Assembly: GCF_019968765.1 (NCBI RefSeq)
Contig: NZ_CP074149.1
Coordinates: 4,712,001-4,776,000, forward strand
Length of the DNA: 64,000 nucleotides
DNA from: Enterobacter sp. JBIWA008
GTDB taxonomy: Bacteria; Pseudomonadota; Gammaproteobacteria; Enterobacterales; Enterobacteriaceae
Reading direction: 5' to 3'
Positions 29,881 to 39,750 of this stretch are shown here, piece by piece; position 1 is the stretch's first letter, and the number at the start of each line of letters is the position of its first letter. A program made the translations under genes and the position numbers. The notes beneath the pieces are model-generated. The model saw nothing but the letters and a program-made list of their open reading frames with translations, searched no databases and had not been told where the DNA came from.

Positions 29881-30777
29881 TTATACAAAAAGTGACAAAA
29901 AAGAGCGGGTTTGATCACAGTCGGGTATCCCCGCACGCCCGCCGGGCCTGGTGCACTTCAGGGCGGCGACCGCGCTGGCAAACCGCACGGCGTCGTCCAC
30001 AGGGACATGCTGCCCCAGGCTAACCGCCAGCGCGCCGTGGAAAACGTCGCCCGCACCGGTGGTATCCACTACATCCACCTCAAAGCCGGGCTGATGGCAC
30101 AATGTGCCGCTCTCCAGCCAGAAGCAGCCGTCTCGCCCCTGGGTAACGTACACATGTCCATTTGTGAGCGTTTGTGCTTTTTTCAGCGCACCTACGGTTT
30201 CATCCAACTGCGTTAAGCGCCGCAGCCCCGGCGCGGAGAAGGCAGCGTGGTCGCTTAAGGCGATCAGTTCCGCAATGTCCTGCGGGGTGACGTCGGCATC
30301 CAATAAGGTCGGAACGTCCTGCTGGCGGGCAAGTGTGAATGCCTGTTTTGCCCCGTCATGCCAGCGCACGTCTGCCAGGACGATATCCCATTGTGAGAAA
30401 TCGATTTCATGCAGCCAGTCTGCCGCAGAGGGGAGATCGGGGCTGGGATAGTTCGCAATGACGCGCTCCCCGCTGGCGTCTACCAGCACCGCCGATTGTG
30501 ACGAACGGGCACCCTTAAACACGCGCGTGTAGCGGGTATTTACCCCCAGGGATTCCAGCTCCGCGAGCAGCCTTCTGCCGGTATCGTCATCCCCCACCCG
30601 GCCAATAAAATCCACTTTCGCCCCAAGTTTTGCCGCCGCCACCGCCGCAGTAGCCGCCGGGCCGCCGCCCACTTCCGTGTAGTCTTTTGCGACATATTTC
30701 CCACCTTCCTTTGGTAAATCATCGATATACCAGATGCGATCCAGCACGGTAATGCCGACACAAACGATGCGAGTCAT
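29881..30777 (-). CDS. yihV: 6-deoxy-6-sulfofructose kinase YihV
   Basis: 298 residues from the ATG at 30777 (AAGGAA upstream), as in E. coli; the 11-codon extension is not conserved. A PfkB-type kinase: N-terminal substrate motif YTEVGGGPAATAA, RVGDDDTG, and C-terminal DTTGAGDVFHGA with the catalytic Asp. It phosphorylates sulfofructose to sulfofructose 1-phosphate, step two of sulfoglycolysis. Divergent from yihU. Confidence 0.95.
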   Translation of the reverse strand: MTRIVCVGITVLDRIWYIDDLPKEGGKYVAKDYTEVGGGPAATAAVAAAKLGAKVDFIGRVGDDDTGRRLLAELESLGVNTRYTRVFKGARSSQSAVLVDASGERVIANYPSPDLPSAADWLHEIDFSQWDIVLADVRWHDGAKQAFTLARQQDVPTLLDADVTPQDIAELIALSDHAAFSAPGLRRLTQLDETVGALKKAQTLTNGHVYVTQGRDGCFWLESGTLCHQPGFEVDVVDTTGAGDVFHGALAVSLGQHVPVDDAVRFASAVAALKCTRPGGRAGIPDCDQTRSFLSLFV

Positions 30778-30932
30778 GGTGATTCCTTCTGCAATTTCTG
30801 ATGCCTTCATTTTAATTTCACCAAATGTTTAAAAAGTGACCCATGTCTATTTTTTGACGATAAATTACAAATACGATCAAAAACAGACAACATAAACGCG
30901 CAAAAATTGACACGAAGTGACAGGAGAGAGGC
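30778..30932. promoter_or_regulatory. Divergent control region yihV / yihU
   Basis: 155 AT-rich bases between the two sulfoquinovose transcription units. AAGTGAC occurs at 30834-30840 and again at 30915-30921, near TTGAC motifs at 30871 and 30907. By homology CsqR should bind here. The exact operator was not resolved. Confidence 0.5.
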
Positions 30933-31823
30933 ATGTCAGCAATCGCATTTATCGGTTTAGGGCAGATGGGCGCGCCAATGGCGAAGAATCTGCTGAAGCA
31001 AGGCCACCGGCTTCAGGTCTTTGATGTGAATCCGCAGGCCGTTCAGGCGCTGGTGGAAAGTGGTGCACAGGCGGCGGCAACGCCCGCGCAGGCCGCAGCC
31101 GAGGCCGAGTTTGTCATCACTATGCTGCCAAACGGCGACCTGGTGCGCAGCGTCCTGTTCGGCGACCACGGCGTTTGCGAAGGGTTATCACGCGACGCGC
31201 TGGTGATAGATATGTCCACCATTCATCCGCTGCAAACCGACGCGCTGATCCGCGACATGGCGGAGCGCGGCTTCAGCCTGATGGACGTCCCCGTCGGGCG
31301 CACGTCTGACCATGCCATCGCCGGGACGTTACTTCTGTTGGCAGGCGGCACGGCGCGGCAGGTTGAGCGCGCCACCCCGGTACTCATGGCGATGGGCAAC
31401 GAGCTGATTAACGCTGGCGGCCCGGGCATGGGCATCCGCGTGAAGCTTATCAATAACTATATGAGTATCGCCCTGAACGCGCTTTCGGCCGAGGCGGCCG
31501 TGCTGTGCGAAGCGCTCGGCCTCTCCTTCGACGTGGCGCTCAAGGTGATGAGCGGCACGCCTGCGGGTAAAGGCCACTTCACAACCTCATGGCCGAACAA
31601 GGTGCTGAAAGGCGACCTTTCCCCCGCCTTCATGATCGACCTTGCGCATAAAGATCTGGGCATTGCGCTCGACGTGGCCAACCAGCTCCACGTCCCGATG
31701 CCGCTCGGCGCGGCTTCCCGCGAAGTTTACAACCAGGCACGTGCCGCCGGGCGCGGACGCGAAGACTGGACGGCCATTCTCGAACAGGTTCGCGCATCTG
31801 CCGGGCTGAAAAAAACACTCTGA
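30933..31823 (+). CDS. yihU: 3-sulfolactaldehyde reductase YihU
   Basis: 296 residues. A beta-hydroxyacid-dehydrogenase-type enzyme with the NADH motif [15 protein letters not shown], the substrate loop [11 protein letters not shown] and catalytic Lys171 in VKLINNY. It reduces sulfolactaldehyde to 2,3-dihydroxypropane-1-sulfonate, the exported end product. First gene of yihUTSQPO-ompL, with a GGAGAGAG site. Confidence 0.95.
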   Translation: MSAIAFIGLGQMGAPMAKNLLKQGHRLQVFDVNPQAVQALVESGAQAAATPAQAAAEAEFVITMLPNGDLVRSVLFGDHGVCEGLSRDALVIDMSTIHPLQTDALIRDMAERGFSLMDVPVGRTSDHAIAGTLLLLAGGTARQVERATPVLMAMGNELINAGGPGMGIRVKLINNYMSIALNALSAEAAVLCEALGLSFDVALKVMSGTPAGKGHFTTSWPNKVLKGDLSPAFMIDLAHKDLGIALDVANQLHVPMPLGAASREVYNQARAAGRGREDWTAILEQVRASAGLKKTL

Positions 31824-31840
31824 TACGAAAGGACTGAGGA

Positions 31841-32716
31841 ATGACGATGTACACCCTGAAAGATATCACCCGACCTTCCGGCGGTTTTGCGATGCTGGCC
31901 GTGGACCAGCGCGAAGCGATGCGCCTGATGTTTGCGGCGGCAGGCGCGCCGGTGCCGGTAACCGACCAGCACCTCACGGATTTTAAGGTTAACGCTGCCA
32001 AAATCCTGTCGCCGTATGCCTCCGCCATTCTCGTCGACCAGCAGTTCTGCTATCGCCAGATTGTGGCGCAGCAGGCCGTTGCCAAAAGCTGCGCGATGAT
32101 TGTGGCAGCCGACGAGTTCATACCGGGCAACGGTATTCCGGTCGACAGCGTGGTGATCGACAAGAACATCGACGCGCAGGCGGTCAAGCGCGATGGCGGC
32201 AAGGCGCTGAAGCTGCTGGTGCTTTGGCGCAGCGATGAAGATCCGCAGCAGCGGCTGGAGATGGTGCAGGCGTTCAACACGCTGTGCCACAGCAACGGGC
32301 TGCTGAGCATCATTGAGCCGGTGGTGCGCCCGCCGCGTCGCGGAGCCGCGTTTGACCGCGAGCAGGCGATTATTGATGCGGCGAAAGAGCTGGGCGACAG
32401 CGGCGCCGACCTCTACAAAGTGGAGATGCCGCTGTTTGGTAAAGGCACGCAGCAGGCGCTGCTGGCCGCCTCGCAGAAGCTGAACGCGGAAATCAATATG
32501 CCGTGGGTGATCCTCTCTTCCGGGGTGGACGATAAGCTCTTCCCGCGCGCGGTGCAGGTTGCCATGCAGGCAGGGGCTTCCGGCTTTTTAGCCGGTCGCG
32601 CCGTGTGGTCGTCCGTGGTGGGGCTGCCGGATACGAAAATGATGCTGCGCGACGTCTCTGTGCCGAAACTGCAGCGTTTGGGTGAGATAGTCGACGAAAT
32701 GATGGCTCGCCGTTAA
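31841..32716 (+). CDS. yihT: Sulfofructose-1-phosphate aldolase YihT
   Basis: 291 residues (E. coli 292). A class I TIM-barrel aldolase; the Schiff-base Lys193 is in [11 protein letters not shown]. It splits sulfofructose 1-phosphate into dihydroxyacetone phosphate and sulfolactaldehyde. Seventeen bases after yihU. Confidence 0.95.
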   Translation: MTMYTLKDITRPSGGFAMLAVDQREAMRLMFAAAGAPVPVTDQHLTDFKVNAAKILSPYASAILVDQQFCYRQIVAQQAVAKSCAMIVAADEFIPGNGIPVDSVVIDKNIDAQAVKRDGGKALKLLVLWRSDEDPQQRLEMVQAFNTLCHSNGLLSIIEPVVRPPRRGAAFDREQAIIDAAKELGDSGADLYKVEMPLFGKGTQQALLAASQKLNAEINMPWVILSSGVDDKLFPRAVQVAMQAGASGFLAGRAVWSSVVGLPDTKMMLRDVSVPKLQRLGEIVDEMMARR

Positions 32717-32730
32717 GAAAGGACCTGAAC

Positions 32731-33972
32731 ATGAAATGGTTTAACACCCTGAGCCATAACCGCTGGCTCGAACAAGAGACCGACCGTATTTTCGATTTCG
32801 GTAAAAACGCCGCCGTGCCGACCGGCTTTGGCTGGCTGGGCAATAACGGCCAGGTGCGCAGCGATATGGGCACGCATCTGTGGATCACCGCCCGCATGCT
32901 GCACGTGTACGCGGTGGCGGCAAACATGGGCCGCCCCGGCGCGTATGCCCTGGTTGAGCACGGCATTAATGCCCTCAACGGCCCACTGCGCGATAAACAG
33001 CACGGCGGCTGGTACGCCTGCGTGAACGATGAGGGGGTGATCGACGCCTCCAAGCAGGGCTATCAGCACTTCTTCGTGCTGCTGGGCGCGGCGAGCGCCG
33101 TGACCACCGGCCATCCGCATGCGCGCAGGCTGCTTGACGACGCCATTGAGATAATCGAGCGCTATTTCTGGAGCGAGGAGGAACAAATGTGCCTCGAATC
33201 CTGGGACGAGGCCTTCAGCAAAACCGAGGATTACCGCGGCGGCAACGCCAACATGCATGCCGTAGAAGCCTTCCTGATCGTCTATGACGTGACGCATGAC
33301 CGCAAGTGGCTCGACCGCGCCCTGCGCATCGCCTCGGTGATTATTCACGACGTGGCGCGCAAAGGGGAGTACCGCGTTAACGAGCATTTCGACACCAACT
33401 GGAACCCAATCCGCGACTACAACATCGATAACCCAGCCCATCGCTTCCGCGCCTACGGCGGCACGCCGGGGCACTGGATCGAGTGGGGCCGCCTGATGCT
33501 GCACCTGCGCGCCGCGCTGGAAGCCCGCTTTGAAACCCCGCCTGAGTGGCTGCTGGAAGATGCAAAAGGATTGTTCCACGCCACTATCCGCGACGCCTGG
33601 GCACCGGACGGGGCCGATGGTTTTGTCTACTCCGTGGGTTGGGACGGCAAGCCTATCGTCCGCGAGCGCGTGCGCTGGCCGATCGTCGAAGCGATGGGCA
33701 CGGCTTACGCGCTCTACACCGTGACCGGCGAAGCGCAGTACGAAGCCTGGTATCAGAAGTGGTGGGATTACTGCATTAAGTACCTGATGGATTACGAGAA
33801 CGGGTCCTGGTGGCAGGAGCTGGATACCAATAACGAAGTGACAACCAAAGTCTGGGACGGCAAGCAGGATATTTACCATCTGCTGCACTGCCTGGTGATC
33901 CCTCGCCTGCCGCTGGCACCGGGCTTAGCCCCGGCAACGGCCGCCGGCCTGCTGGATAGCCTGGCCAAATAA
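32731..33972 (+). CDS. yihS: Sulfoquinovose isomerase YihS
   Basis: 413 residues, same as E. coli. An alpha6/alpha6-barrel isomerase of the N-acylglucosamine epimerase family that turns sulfoquinovose into sulfofructose. The histidines known to be important, His176 ([10 protein letters not shown]), His248 (TPGHWIEWG) and His383 (DIYHLLHC), are all kept at the same positions. Fourteen bases after yihT; yihQ follows after 17, with no yihR between. Confidence 0.95.
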   Translation: MKWFNTLSHNRWLEQETDRIFDFGKNAAVPTGFGWLGNNGQVRSDMGTHLWITARMLHVYAVAANMGRPGAYALVEHGINALNGPLRDKQHGGWYACVNDEGVIDASKQGYQHFFVLLGAASAVTTGHPHARRLLDDAIEIIERYFWSEEEQMCLESWDEAFSKTEDYRGGNANMHAVEAFLIVYDVTHDRKWLDRALRIASVIIHDVARKGEYRVNEHFDTNWNPIRDYNIDNPAHRFRAYGGTPGHWIEWGRLMLHLRAALEARFETPPEWLLEDAKGLFHATIRDAWAPDGADGFVYSVGWDGKPIVRERVRWPIVEAMGTAYALYTVTGEAQYEAWYQKWWDYCIKYLMDYENGSWWQELDTNNEVTTKVWDGKQDIYHLLHCLVIPRLPLAPGLAPATAAGLLDSLAK

Positions 33973-33989
33973 TAAAAGACGGAGTTCTT

Positions 33990-36014
33990 ATGCGTACCCT
34001 ACACAATATTGACCTGAAAAATAACGAAAGGGGTTTCACCCTACACTGGGAAAACCGCCTGATTTTGTCCCACACCGCGGAAGCGCCCTGCCTGTGGATC
34101 GGCGCGGGCGAGGCCGATATCGAGATGTTTCGCGGCAACTTCAGCATCAAAGACAAGCTCAACGAAAAGATTGCCCTGACGGACGCAACCGTCACGCAGC
34201 AAAGCGCGGGCTGGGCGATCCGCTTTACCCGTGGCGACGCGGTGAGCGCGACGCTAACGGTGGGCGTGGATGGTGAAGGTCGGCTGGAGCTGAAGCTTAA
34301 AAATGATGCCACCTGCCATAACCGCATCTGGCTGCGGCTGGCGGCACAGCCTGAAGATCACATTTACGGCTGCGGCGAGCAGTTCTCTTATTTCGATCTG
34401 CGCGGCAAGCCGTTCCCGCTGTGGACCAGCGAACAGGGCGTGGGTCGTAACAAGCAAACCTTTGTCACCTGGCAGGCCGACTGCAAGGAGAACGCAGGCG
34501 GGGATTACTACTGGACCTTCTTCCCGCAGCCTACCTTCGTGAGCACCCAGAAGTACTACTGCCACGTAGATAACAGCTGCTACATGAACTTTGACTTCAG
34601 CGCGCCGGAATTCCACGAGCTGGCGTTCTGGGAGGATAACGCCACGCTGCGCTTCGAATGTGCGGAAACGTACGTCGATCTGCTGGAAAAACTCACCGGC
34701 CTGCTGGGGCGACAGCCGGAGCTACCGGACTGGGTGTACGACGGCGTGACGCTGGGTATTCAGGGCGGCACCGAGGTGTGTCAGCAGAAGATCGACGTGA
34801 TGCGCAAAGGCGGCGTCAAGGTGAACGGCATCTGGGCGCAGGACTGGTCCGGCATCCGTATGACCTCCTTCGGCAAACGCGTGATGTGGAACTGGAAGTG
34901 GAACCGCGAGCTGTATCCACAGCTTGATGAGCGTATCCGGCAGTGGAAAGCGGAAGGCGTGCAGTTCCTCTCCTATATCAACCCGTACGTTGCCAGCGAC
35001 AGAGATCTCTGCGAAGAGGCGGCGAAACGCGGCTATCTGACCAAAAATGCCGACGGCAAGGACTACCACGTCGAGTTTGGCGAGTTCTATGCGGGCGTTA
35101 TCGACCTGACCAATCCTGAAGCCTACGACTGGTACAAAGGGGTCATCAAAAAGAACCTGATCGAACTGGGCTGCGGCGGCTGGATGGCCGATTTCGGGGA
35201 ATATCTGCCGACTGACACCTTCCTGCACAACGGCGTTAGCGCAGAGATCATGCACAACGCCTGGCCAGCCCTGTGGGCCAAATGTAACTACGAGGCGCTG
35301 GAAGAGACCGGCAAGCTCGGCGAGATCCTGTTCTTCATGCGCGCGGGCTACACCGGCAGCCAGAAGCATTCGGTGATGATGTGGGCAGGCGACCAGAACG
35401 TTGACTGGAGCCTGGACGACGGCCCGGCCTCGGTTATTCCGGCGGCGCTGTCCCTGGCGATGACCGGGCACGGCCTGCACCACAGCGACATCGGCGGCTA
35501 TACCACCCTGTTCGGGATGAAGCGCAGCAAAGAGCTGCTGCTGCGCTGGTGCGATTTCAGCGCCTTCACGCCGATGATGCGCACCCATGAAGGCAACCGC
35601 CCCGGCGACAACTGGCAGTTCGACGGCGATGCGGAAACCATCGCGCACTTCGCGCGCATGACCACCGTCTTCACCACTCTGAAGCCGTATATCAAAGCCG
35701 CCGTCGCGCAGAACGCGAAAAGCGGCCTGCCGGTAATGCGCCCGCTGTTCCTGCACTACGAGGACGACGCGCGCGCCTACACGCTGAAATACCAGTATCT
35801 GTTTGGCCGCGATCTGCTGGTGGCGCCCGTTCACGAAGAGGGGCGCACCGACTGGACGCTCTATCTGCCGCAGGACAGCTGGGTGAATGCGTGGACCGGA
35901 GAAACCTGCCGGGGCGGCGACGTGACCGTTGACGCCCCGCTCGGTAAGCCGCCGGTCTTCTATCGCCAGCACAGCGAATGGGCAGACCTGTTTAGTACCT
36001 TACGTCATATCTGA
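33990..36014 (+). CDS. yihQ: Sulfoquinovosidase YihQ (GH31)
   Basis: 674 residues (E. coli 678). It releases sulfoquinovose from sulfoquinovosyl glycerol and related glycosides. GH31 nucleophile Asp401 is in WMADFGEYLPTD and acid/base Asp468 in WAGDQNVDW. The sulfonate-recognition residues known from E. coli map to Arg297 and Trp300 (GKRVMW) and Tyr504 (DIGGYTTLF), so specificity should be for sulfoquinovosides rather than glucosides. No signal peptide: cytoplasmic. Confidence 0.95.
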   Translation: MRTLHNIDLKNNERGFTLHWENRLILSHTAEAPCLWIGAGEADIEMFRGNFSIKDKLNEKIALTDATVTQQSAGWAIRFTRGDAVSATLTVGVDGEGRLELKLKNDATCHNRIWLRLAAQPEDHIYGCGEQFSYFDLRGKPFPLWTSEQGVGRNKQTFVTWQADCKENAGGDYYWTFFPQPTFVSTQKYYCHVDNSCYMNFDFSAPEFHELAFWEDNATLRFECAETYVDLLEKLTGLLGRQPELPDWVYDGVTLGIQGGTEVCQQKIDVMRKGGVKVNGIWAQDWSGIRMTSFGKRVMWNWKWNRELYPQLDERIRQWKAEGVQFLSYINPYVASDRDLCEEAAKRGYLTKNADGKDYHVEFGEFYAGVIDLTNPEAYDWYKGVIKKNLIELGCGGWMADFGEYLPTDTFLHNGVSAEIMHNAWPALWAKCNYEALEETGKLGEILFFMRAGYTGSQKHSVMMWAGDQNVDWSLDDGPASVIPAALSLAMTGHGLHHSDIGGYTTLFGMKRSKELLLRWCDFSAFTPMMRTHEGNRPGDNWQFDGDAETIAHFARMTTVFTTLKPYIKAAVAQNAKSGLPVMRPLFLHYEDDARAYTLKYQYLFGRDLLVAPVHEEGRTDWTLYLPQDSWVNAWTGETCRGGDVTVDAPLGKPPVFYRQHSEWADLFSTLRHI

Positions 36015-36059
36015 TAAGGCTCGCCCGCAGTGAAACCTGCGGGCAGACGGAGAATAATA

Positions 36060-37442
36060 ATGAGTCAACATACTTCCGATCCGGCAGCCCTACGCCTGCC
36101 GTTTAAAGAAAAACTCGCCTACGGGATGGGCGATCTCGGCTCGAACATCCTGCTGGATATCGGCACCCTTTATCTGCTTAAATTTTATACCGACGTGCTG
36201 GGGCTGCCGGGAACCTACGGCGGGATCATCTTCCTGATTGCCAAGTTCTTTACCGCCTTCACCGACATGGGCACCGGGATCATGCTCGACTCCCGACGTA
36301 AGATTGGCCCGAAAGGGAAATTCCGCCCGTTCGTACTGTACGCCGCCTTTCCGGTAACCTTACTGGCGATTGCCAACTTCGTCGGCACGCCGTTTGAAAT
36401 CACCGGTAAGACAGTGATGGCAACGGTGCTGTTCATGCTGTACGGCCTGTTCTTCAGCATGATGAACTGCTCCTACGGCGCGATGGTGCCCGCCATTACT
36501 AAAAACCCGGGCGAGCGCGCCTCGCTGGCCGCCTGGCGTCAGGGCGGCGCCACGCTGGGCCTGCTGCTCTGTACCGTCGGCTTTGTTCCGGTGATGAACC
36601 TGATTGAAGGTAACGACCAGCTTGGTTACATCTTCGCCGCAACCCTCTTCTCGCTGTTCGGGCTGTTCTTTATGTGGTGGTGCTACAAGGGCGTGACCGA
36701 GCGTTACGTCGAGACGCGGCCTGCTCATCCGGCGCAAAAGCCGGGGCTGTTGCAGTCGTTTCGCGCCATCGCCGGGAACCGTCCGCTGTTTATTCTGTGC
36801 ATCGCTAACCTGTGCACGCTGGGCGCCTTTAACGTCAAGCTCGCCATCCAGGTTTACTACACGCAGTACGTGCTCAACGACCCGCTCCTGCTGTCGTATA
36901 TGGGCTTCTTCAGCATGGGCTGTATTTTTATCGGCGTCTTTATGATGCCCGGCGCGGTGCGGCGTTTCGGGAAGAAAAAGGTCTACATCAGCGGGCTGAT
37001 GATCTGGGTGGCGGGCGATCTGCTCAACTACTTCTTCGGCGGCGGCTCGGTGAGCTTTGTGGCGTTCTCCTGCCTGGCGTTCTTCGGTTCCGCATTTGTG
37101 AACAGCCTGAACTGGGCCCTGGTGTCCGATACCGTGGAATACGGCGAGTGGCGCACCGGCGTGCGCTCCGAGGGGACGGTCTACACCGGGTTTACCTTCT
37201 TCCGCAAGGTTTCCCAGGCGCTGGCGGGCTTTTTCCCGGGGATCATGCTGACGCAGATCGGCTATGTGCCCAACGTGGTGCAATCCGCCGGGACGGTTGA
37301 AGGGCTGCGGCAGTTGATATTTATCTACCCAAGCCTGCTGGCGGTCATCACCATCGTGGCGATGGGCTGCTTCTACAACCTCAACGAGAAGATGTATGTG
37401 CGCATCGTGGAAGAGATCGAACTGCGCAAACGTACGGCATAA
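36060..37442 (+). CDS. yihP: GPH-family transporter YihP
   Basis: 460 residues from the ATG at 36060, preceded by CGGAG; ten upstream codons are not conserved. Twelve membrane helices of the glycoside-pentoside-hexuronide symporter family (EKLAYGMGDLGSNILLDIGTLYLLK-type start). With YihO it is thought to move sulfoquinovose glycosides in or dihydroxypropanesulfonate out; which does which is not proven by sequence. Paralogous to the next gene. Confidence 0.93.
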   Translation: MSQHTSDPAALRLPFKEKLAYGMGDLGSNILLDIGTLYLLKFYTDVLGLPGTYGGIIFLIAKFFTAFTDMGTGIMLDSRRKIGPKGKFRPFVLYAAFPVTLLAIANFVGTPFEITGKTVMATVLFMLYGLFFSMMNCSYGAMVPAITKNPGERASLAAWRQGGATLGLLLCTVGFVPVMNLIEGNDQLGYIFAATLFSLFGLFFMWWCYKGVTERYVETRPAHPAQKPGLLQSFRAIAGNRPLFILCIANLCTLGAFNVKLAIQVYYTQYVLNDPLLLSYMGFFSMGCIFIGVFMMPGAVRRFGKKKVYISGLMIWVAGDLLNYFFGGGSVSFVAFSCLAFFGSAFVNSLNWALVSDTVEYGEWRTGVRSEGTVYTGFTFFRKVSQALAGFFPGIMLTQIGYVPNVVQSAGTVEGLRQLIFIYPSLLAVITIVAMGCFYNLNEKMYVRIVEEIELRKRTA

Positions 37443-37485
37443 ATGACGTGATAGAGCGCCCTGCGGGGCGCTCTGAGGATCGACC

Positions 37486-38910
37486 ATGACGCATAATACT
37501 GATCCGTTAACCCTGAAATTGAGCCTGCGAGAGAAGTGCGCCTACGGAATGGGCGATTTTGGCTCGAACCTGATGCTGTGTATTGGCACGCTGTATCTGC
37601 TGAAGTTTTACACGGATGAACTGGGCATGCCCGCGTTCTACGGCGGCATTATTTTCCTGGTGGCGAAATTCTTTACCGCGTTTACCGACATGCTGACCGG
37701 CGTGCTGCTGGACTCCCGGCGCAATATCGGTGCGAGGGGAAAATTCCGGCCGTTTATTCTTTACGCCTCCGTCCCGGTGGCGCTGGTCGCGACGGCGCAG
37801 TTTATGGCCAACGACTTTAGCCTGACGGTGAAAACGGCGCTCGCCACCGTGCTTTTCATGCTGTTTGGCCTGTGCTACAGCCTGATGAACTGCTCTTACG
37901 GCGCTATGGTTCCGGCCATTACCAAAAACCCCAACGAACGTGCGCAGCTTGCGGCATGGCGCCAGGGCGGCGCAACGGTCGGGCTGTTGCTCTGCACCGT
38001 CGGCTTTATGCCCATTCAGGCGCTTTTCGTCCACCAGCCCTCTCTCGGCTACCTGGTGGCCGCACTGGCGTTCGTCACCGGTGGCCTGTTCTGCATGTGG
38101 TGGTGCTACAGCGGGGTGAAAGAGCGCTACGTGGAGCTCACGCCCGCTCACCACAAACCCGGCATCCTCAAATCATTCTGCGCGATTTTCCGCAATCCGC
38201 CATTGCTGGTGCTGTGTATCGCCAACCTGTGCACCCTCGCCGCCTTTAACATAAAGCTGGCGATTCAGGTCTATTACACCCAGTACGTGCTGAACGATCT
38301 CCATCTGCTGTCGTGGATGGGCTTTTTCAGCATGGGGTGCATTCTGATTGGCGTGTTTCTGGTACCTGGCGCCGTGAAGCGCTTTGGCAAGAAGCCGGTC
38401 TATCTGGGCGGGCTGGCATTGTGGGCGGTAGGTGACGTGCTGAACTTCTTCTGGGGGACCAGCTCCCTGCTGTTCGTGCTGTTTTCCTGCATGGCCTTCT
38501 TCGGCACGGCGTTTGTGAACAGCCTGAACTGGGCGCTGGTTCCGGATACCGTCGATTATGGCGAGTGGAAAACCGGCATCCGCGCCGAAGGATCGGTGTA
38601 CACCGGGTATACCTTCTCGCGCAAAATATCCGCCGCCCTCGCTGGCTTCCTGCCCGGCATTATGCTGACCCAGATTGGTTACGTTCCCCATGCGGTGCAG
38701 AGCGCAGGCACGCTGCTGGGGTTGCGCCAGCTTATTTTCCTCTGGCCGTGCGGTCTGGCGATCGTGGCCGCCGTGACCATGGGGCTGTTTTATAAACTCA
38801 ACGAAGCGCGCTTCGCTTTTATTATCGAGGAGATAGGAAAACGGAAAAAAACATCAGCGAATACCCCTGAGATAACCACCAACAATAAAGCGTCAGCAGT
38901 CACTTTATAA
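37486..38910 (+). CDS. yihO: GPH-family transporter YihO
   Basis: 474 residues, twelve membrane helices, beginning MTHNTDPLTLKLSLREKCAYG and ending KASAVTL as E. coli YihO does. It is closely similar to YihP along its whole length (GSNL/NILL, ITKNP.ERA.LAAWRQGGAT, NSLNWALV.DTV.YGEW), a tandem duplication. Predicted sulfoquinovose(-glycoside) importer. A small hairpin GCGCCCTGCGGGGCGC at 37457-37472 lies in the gap before it. Confidence 0.93.
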   Translation: MTHNTDPLTLKLSLREKCAYGMGDFGSNLMLCIGTLYLLKFYTDELGMPAFYGGIIFLVAKFFTAFTDMLTGVLLDSRRNIGARGKFRPFILYASVPVALVATAQFMANDFSLTVKTALATVLFMLFGLCYSLMNCSYGAMVPAITKNPNERAQLAAWRQGGATVGLLLCTVGFMPIQALFVHQPSLGYLVAALAFVTGGLFCMWWCYSGVKERYVELTPAHHKPGILKSFCAIFRNPPLLVLCIANLCTLAAFNIKLAIQVYYTQYVLNDLHLLSWMGFFSMGCILIGVFLVPGAVKRFGKKPVYLGGLALWAVGDVLNFFWGTSSLLFVLFSCMAFFGTAFVNSLNWALVPDTVDYGEWKTGIRAEGSVYTGYTFSRKISAALAGFLPGIMLTQIGYVPHAVQSAGTLLGLRQLIFLWPCGLAIVAAVTMGLFYKLNEARFAFIIEEIGKRKKTSANTPEITTNNKASAVTL

Positions 38911-38984
38911 CAATAAATCCGGCCACTATGTCCTTCCTGCTTATCAGGAGGGAGGCCCTTCTGTACCTGATACATGGACAAATT

Positions 38985-39671
38985 ATGAAAAAAATCATTA
39001 CTGTACTGATCGTGTCGTCTGTGTCCTGCCCGGTATTTGCCGGGGCCTATGTCGAAACCCGTGAAGCCTACAATACTGCCTCTGAGATGCACGAGGTAAT
39101 CCTGCGTGCGGGATATAACTTCGATATGGGCGCGGGGCTGATGTTCACCAACGCCTATAACGTGGGGAAATGGGATGAGCTGAAGCACAGCTATAACGAA
39201 ATTGAGGGGTGGTATCCGCTCTTTAAACCCACCGACAAACTCACCTTCCGGCCCGGTGGATTAATTAACGACAGCAGCGCCGGTTCGGGTGGCGCGGTCT
39301 ATCTGGACACCAACTATAAATTCGTCGACTGGTTCAACCTGACGTTCCGCTATCGCTATAACCATAACAATTATGATACGCCGGACTATAACGGGCAGAT
39401 GGATAAAAACGACACGCACGAGTTTGCCAACTACTGGAATTTCAAAGTGACGGATGCGTTTTTCTACACGTTTGAACCGCACTTTTTCCAGCGGGTGAAT
39501 GATTATCACAGCAAAAATGGCAAAGACCATCACTGGGAAATTACCAATAAGTTTAGCTATAAGATCGACAGAAACTGGCTGCCGTACCTTGAGCTTCAGT
39601 GGCTGGACAGATGGAATTATTACAACCGCGAGCAGTACCGGATTCGCTTGGGGTTACGGTACTCGTTCTAA
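38985..39671 (+). CDS. ompL: Outer-membrane porin OmpL (KdgM family)
   Basis: 228 residues from the ATG at 38985; an upstream ATG at 38928 would spoil the signal peptide. The signal sequence MKKIITVLIVSSVSCPVFA precedes mature GAYVETREAYN. Aromatic beta-strands alternate (YNEIEGWYPLFKPTDKL, DTHEFANYWNFK) and the chain ends in LRYSF, the C-terminal aromatic typical of outer-membrane barrels. A KdgM-type small porin that should let sulfoquinovosides cross the outer membrane. The ribosome site is weak (GGAC). Confidence 0.93.
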   Translation: MKKIITVLIVSSVSCPVFAGAYVETREAYNTASEMHEVILRAGYNFDMGAGLMFTNAYNVGKWDELKHSYNEIEGWYPLFKPTDKLTFRPGGLINDSSAGSGGAVYLDTNYKFVDWFNLTFRYRYNHNNYDTPDYNGQMDKNDTHEFANYWNFKVTDAFFYTFEPHFFQRVNDYHSKNGKDHHWEITNKFSYKIDRNWLPYLELQWLDRWNYYNREQYRIRLGLRYSF

Positions 39672-39672
39672 T

Positions 39673-39703
39673 AAAAAAGCCGCTGAGAAATCAGCGGCTT
39701 TTT
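39673..39703. terminator. Bidirectional terminator between ompL and typA
   Basis: AAAAAAGCCGCTGA - loop - TCAGCGGCTTTTT, a perfect stem with T tracts in both directions, at the end of the sulfoquinovose operon and of typA. Confidence 0.9.
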
Positions 39704-39707
39704 AGCT

Positions 39708-39738
39708 GCCGGGTGGCGCGTACGCTTACCCGGCCTAC
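39708..39738. repeat. REP-type palindromic element 3
   Basis: GCCGGGTGGCGCG...TTACCCGGCCTAC directly after the terminator and 12 bases from the typA stop. Confidence 0.78.
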
Positions 39739-39750
39739 GGATTGACCGTA

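Noticed and set aside
32713..37487. Antisense ORFs of 375-416 codons opposite yihS, yihQ and yihP
   Set aside because: High G+C at third positions of real genes explains them; compositions rich in Arg, His and Gln with no domain.
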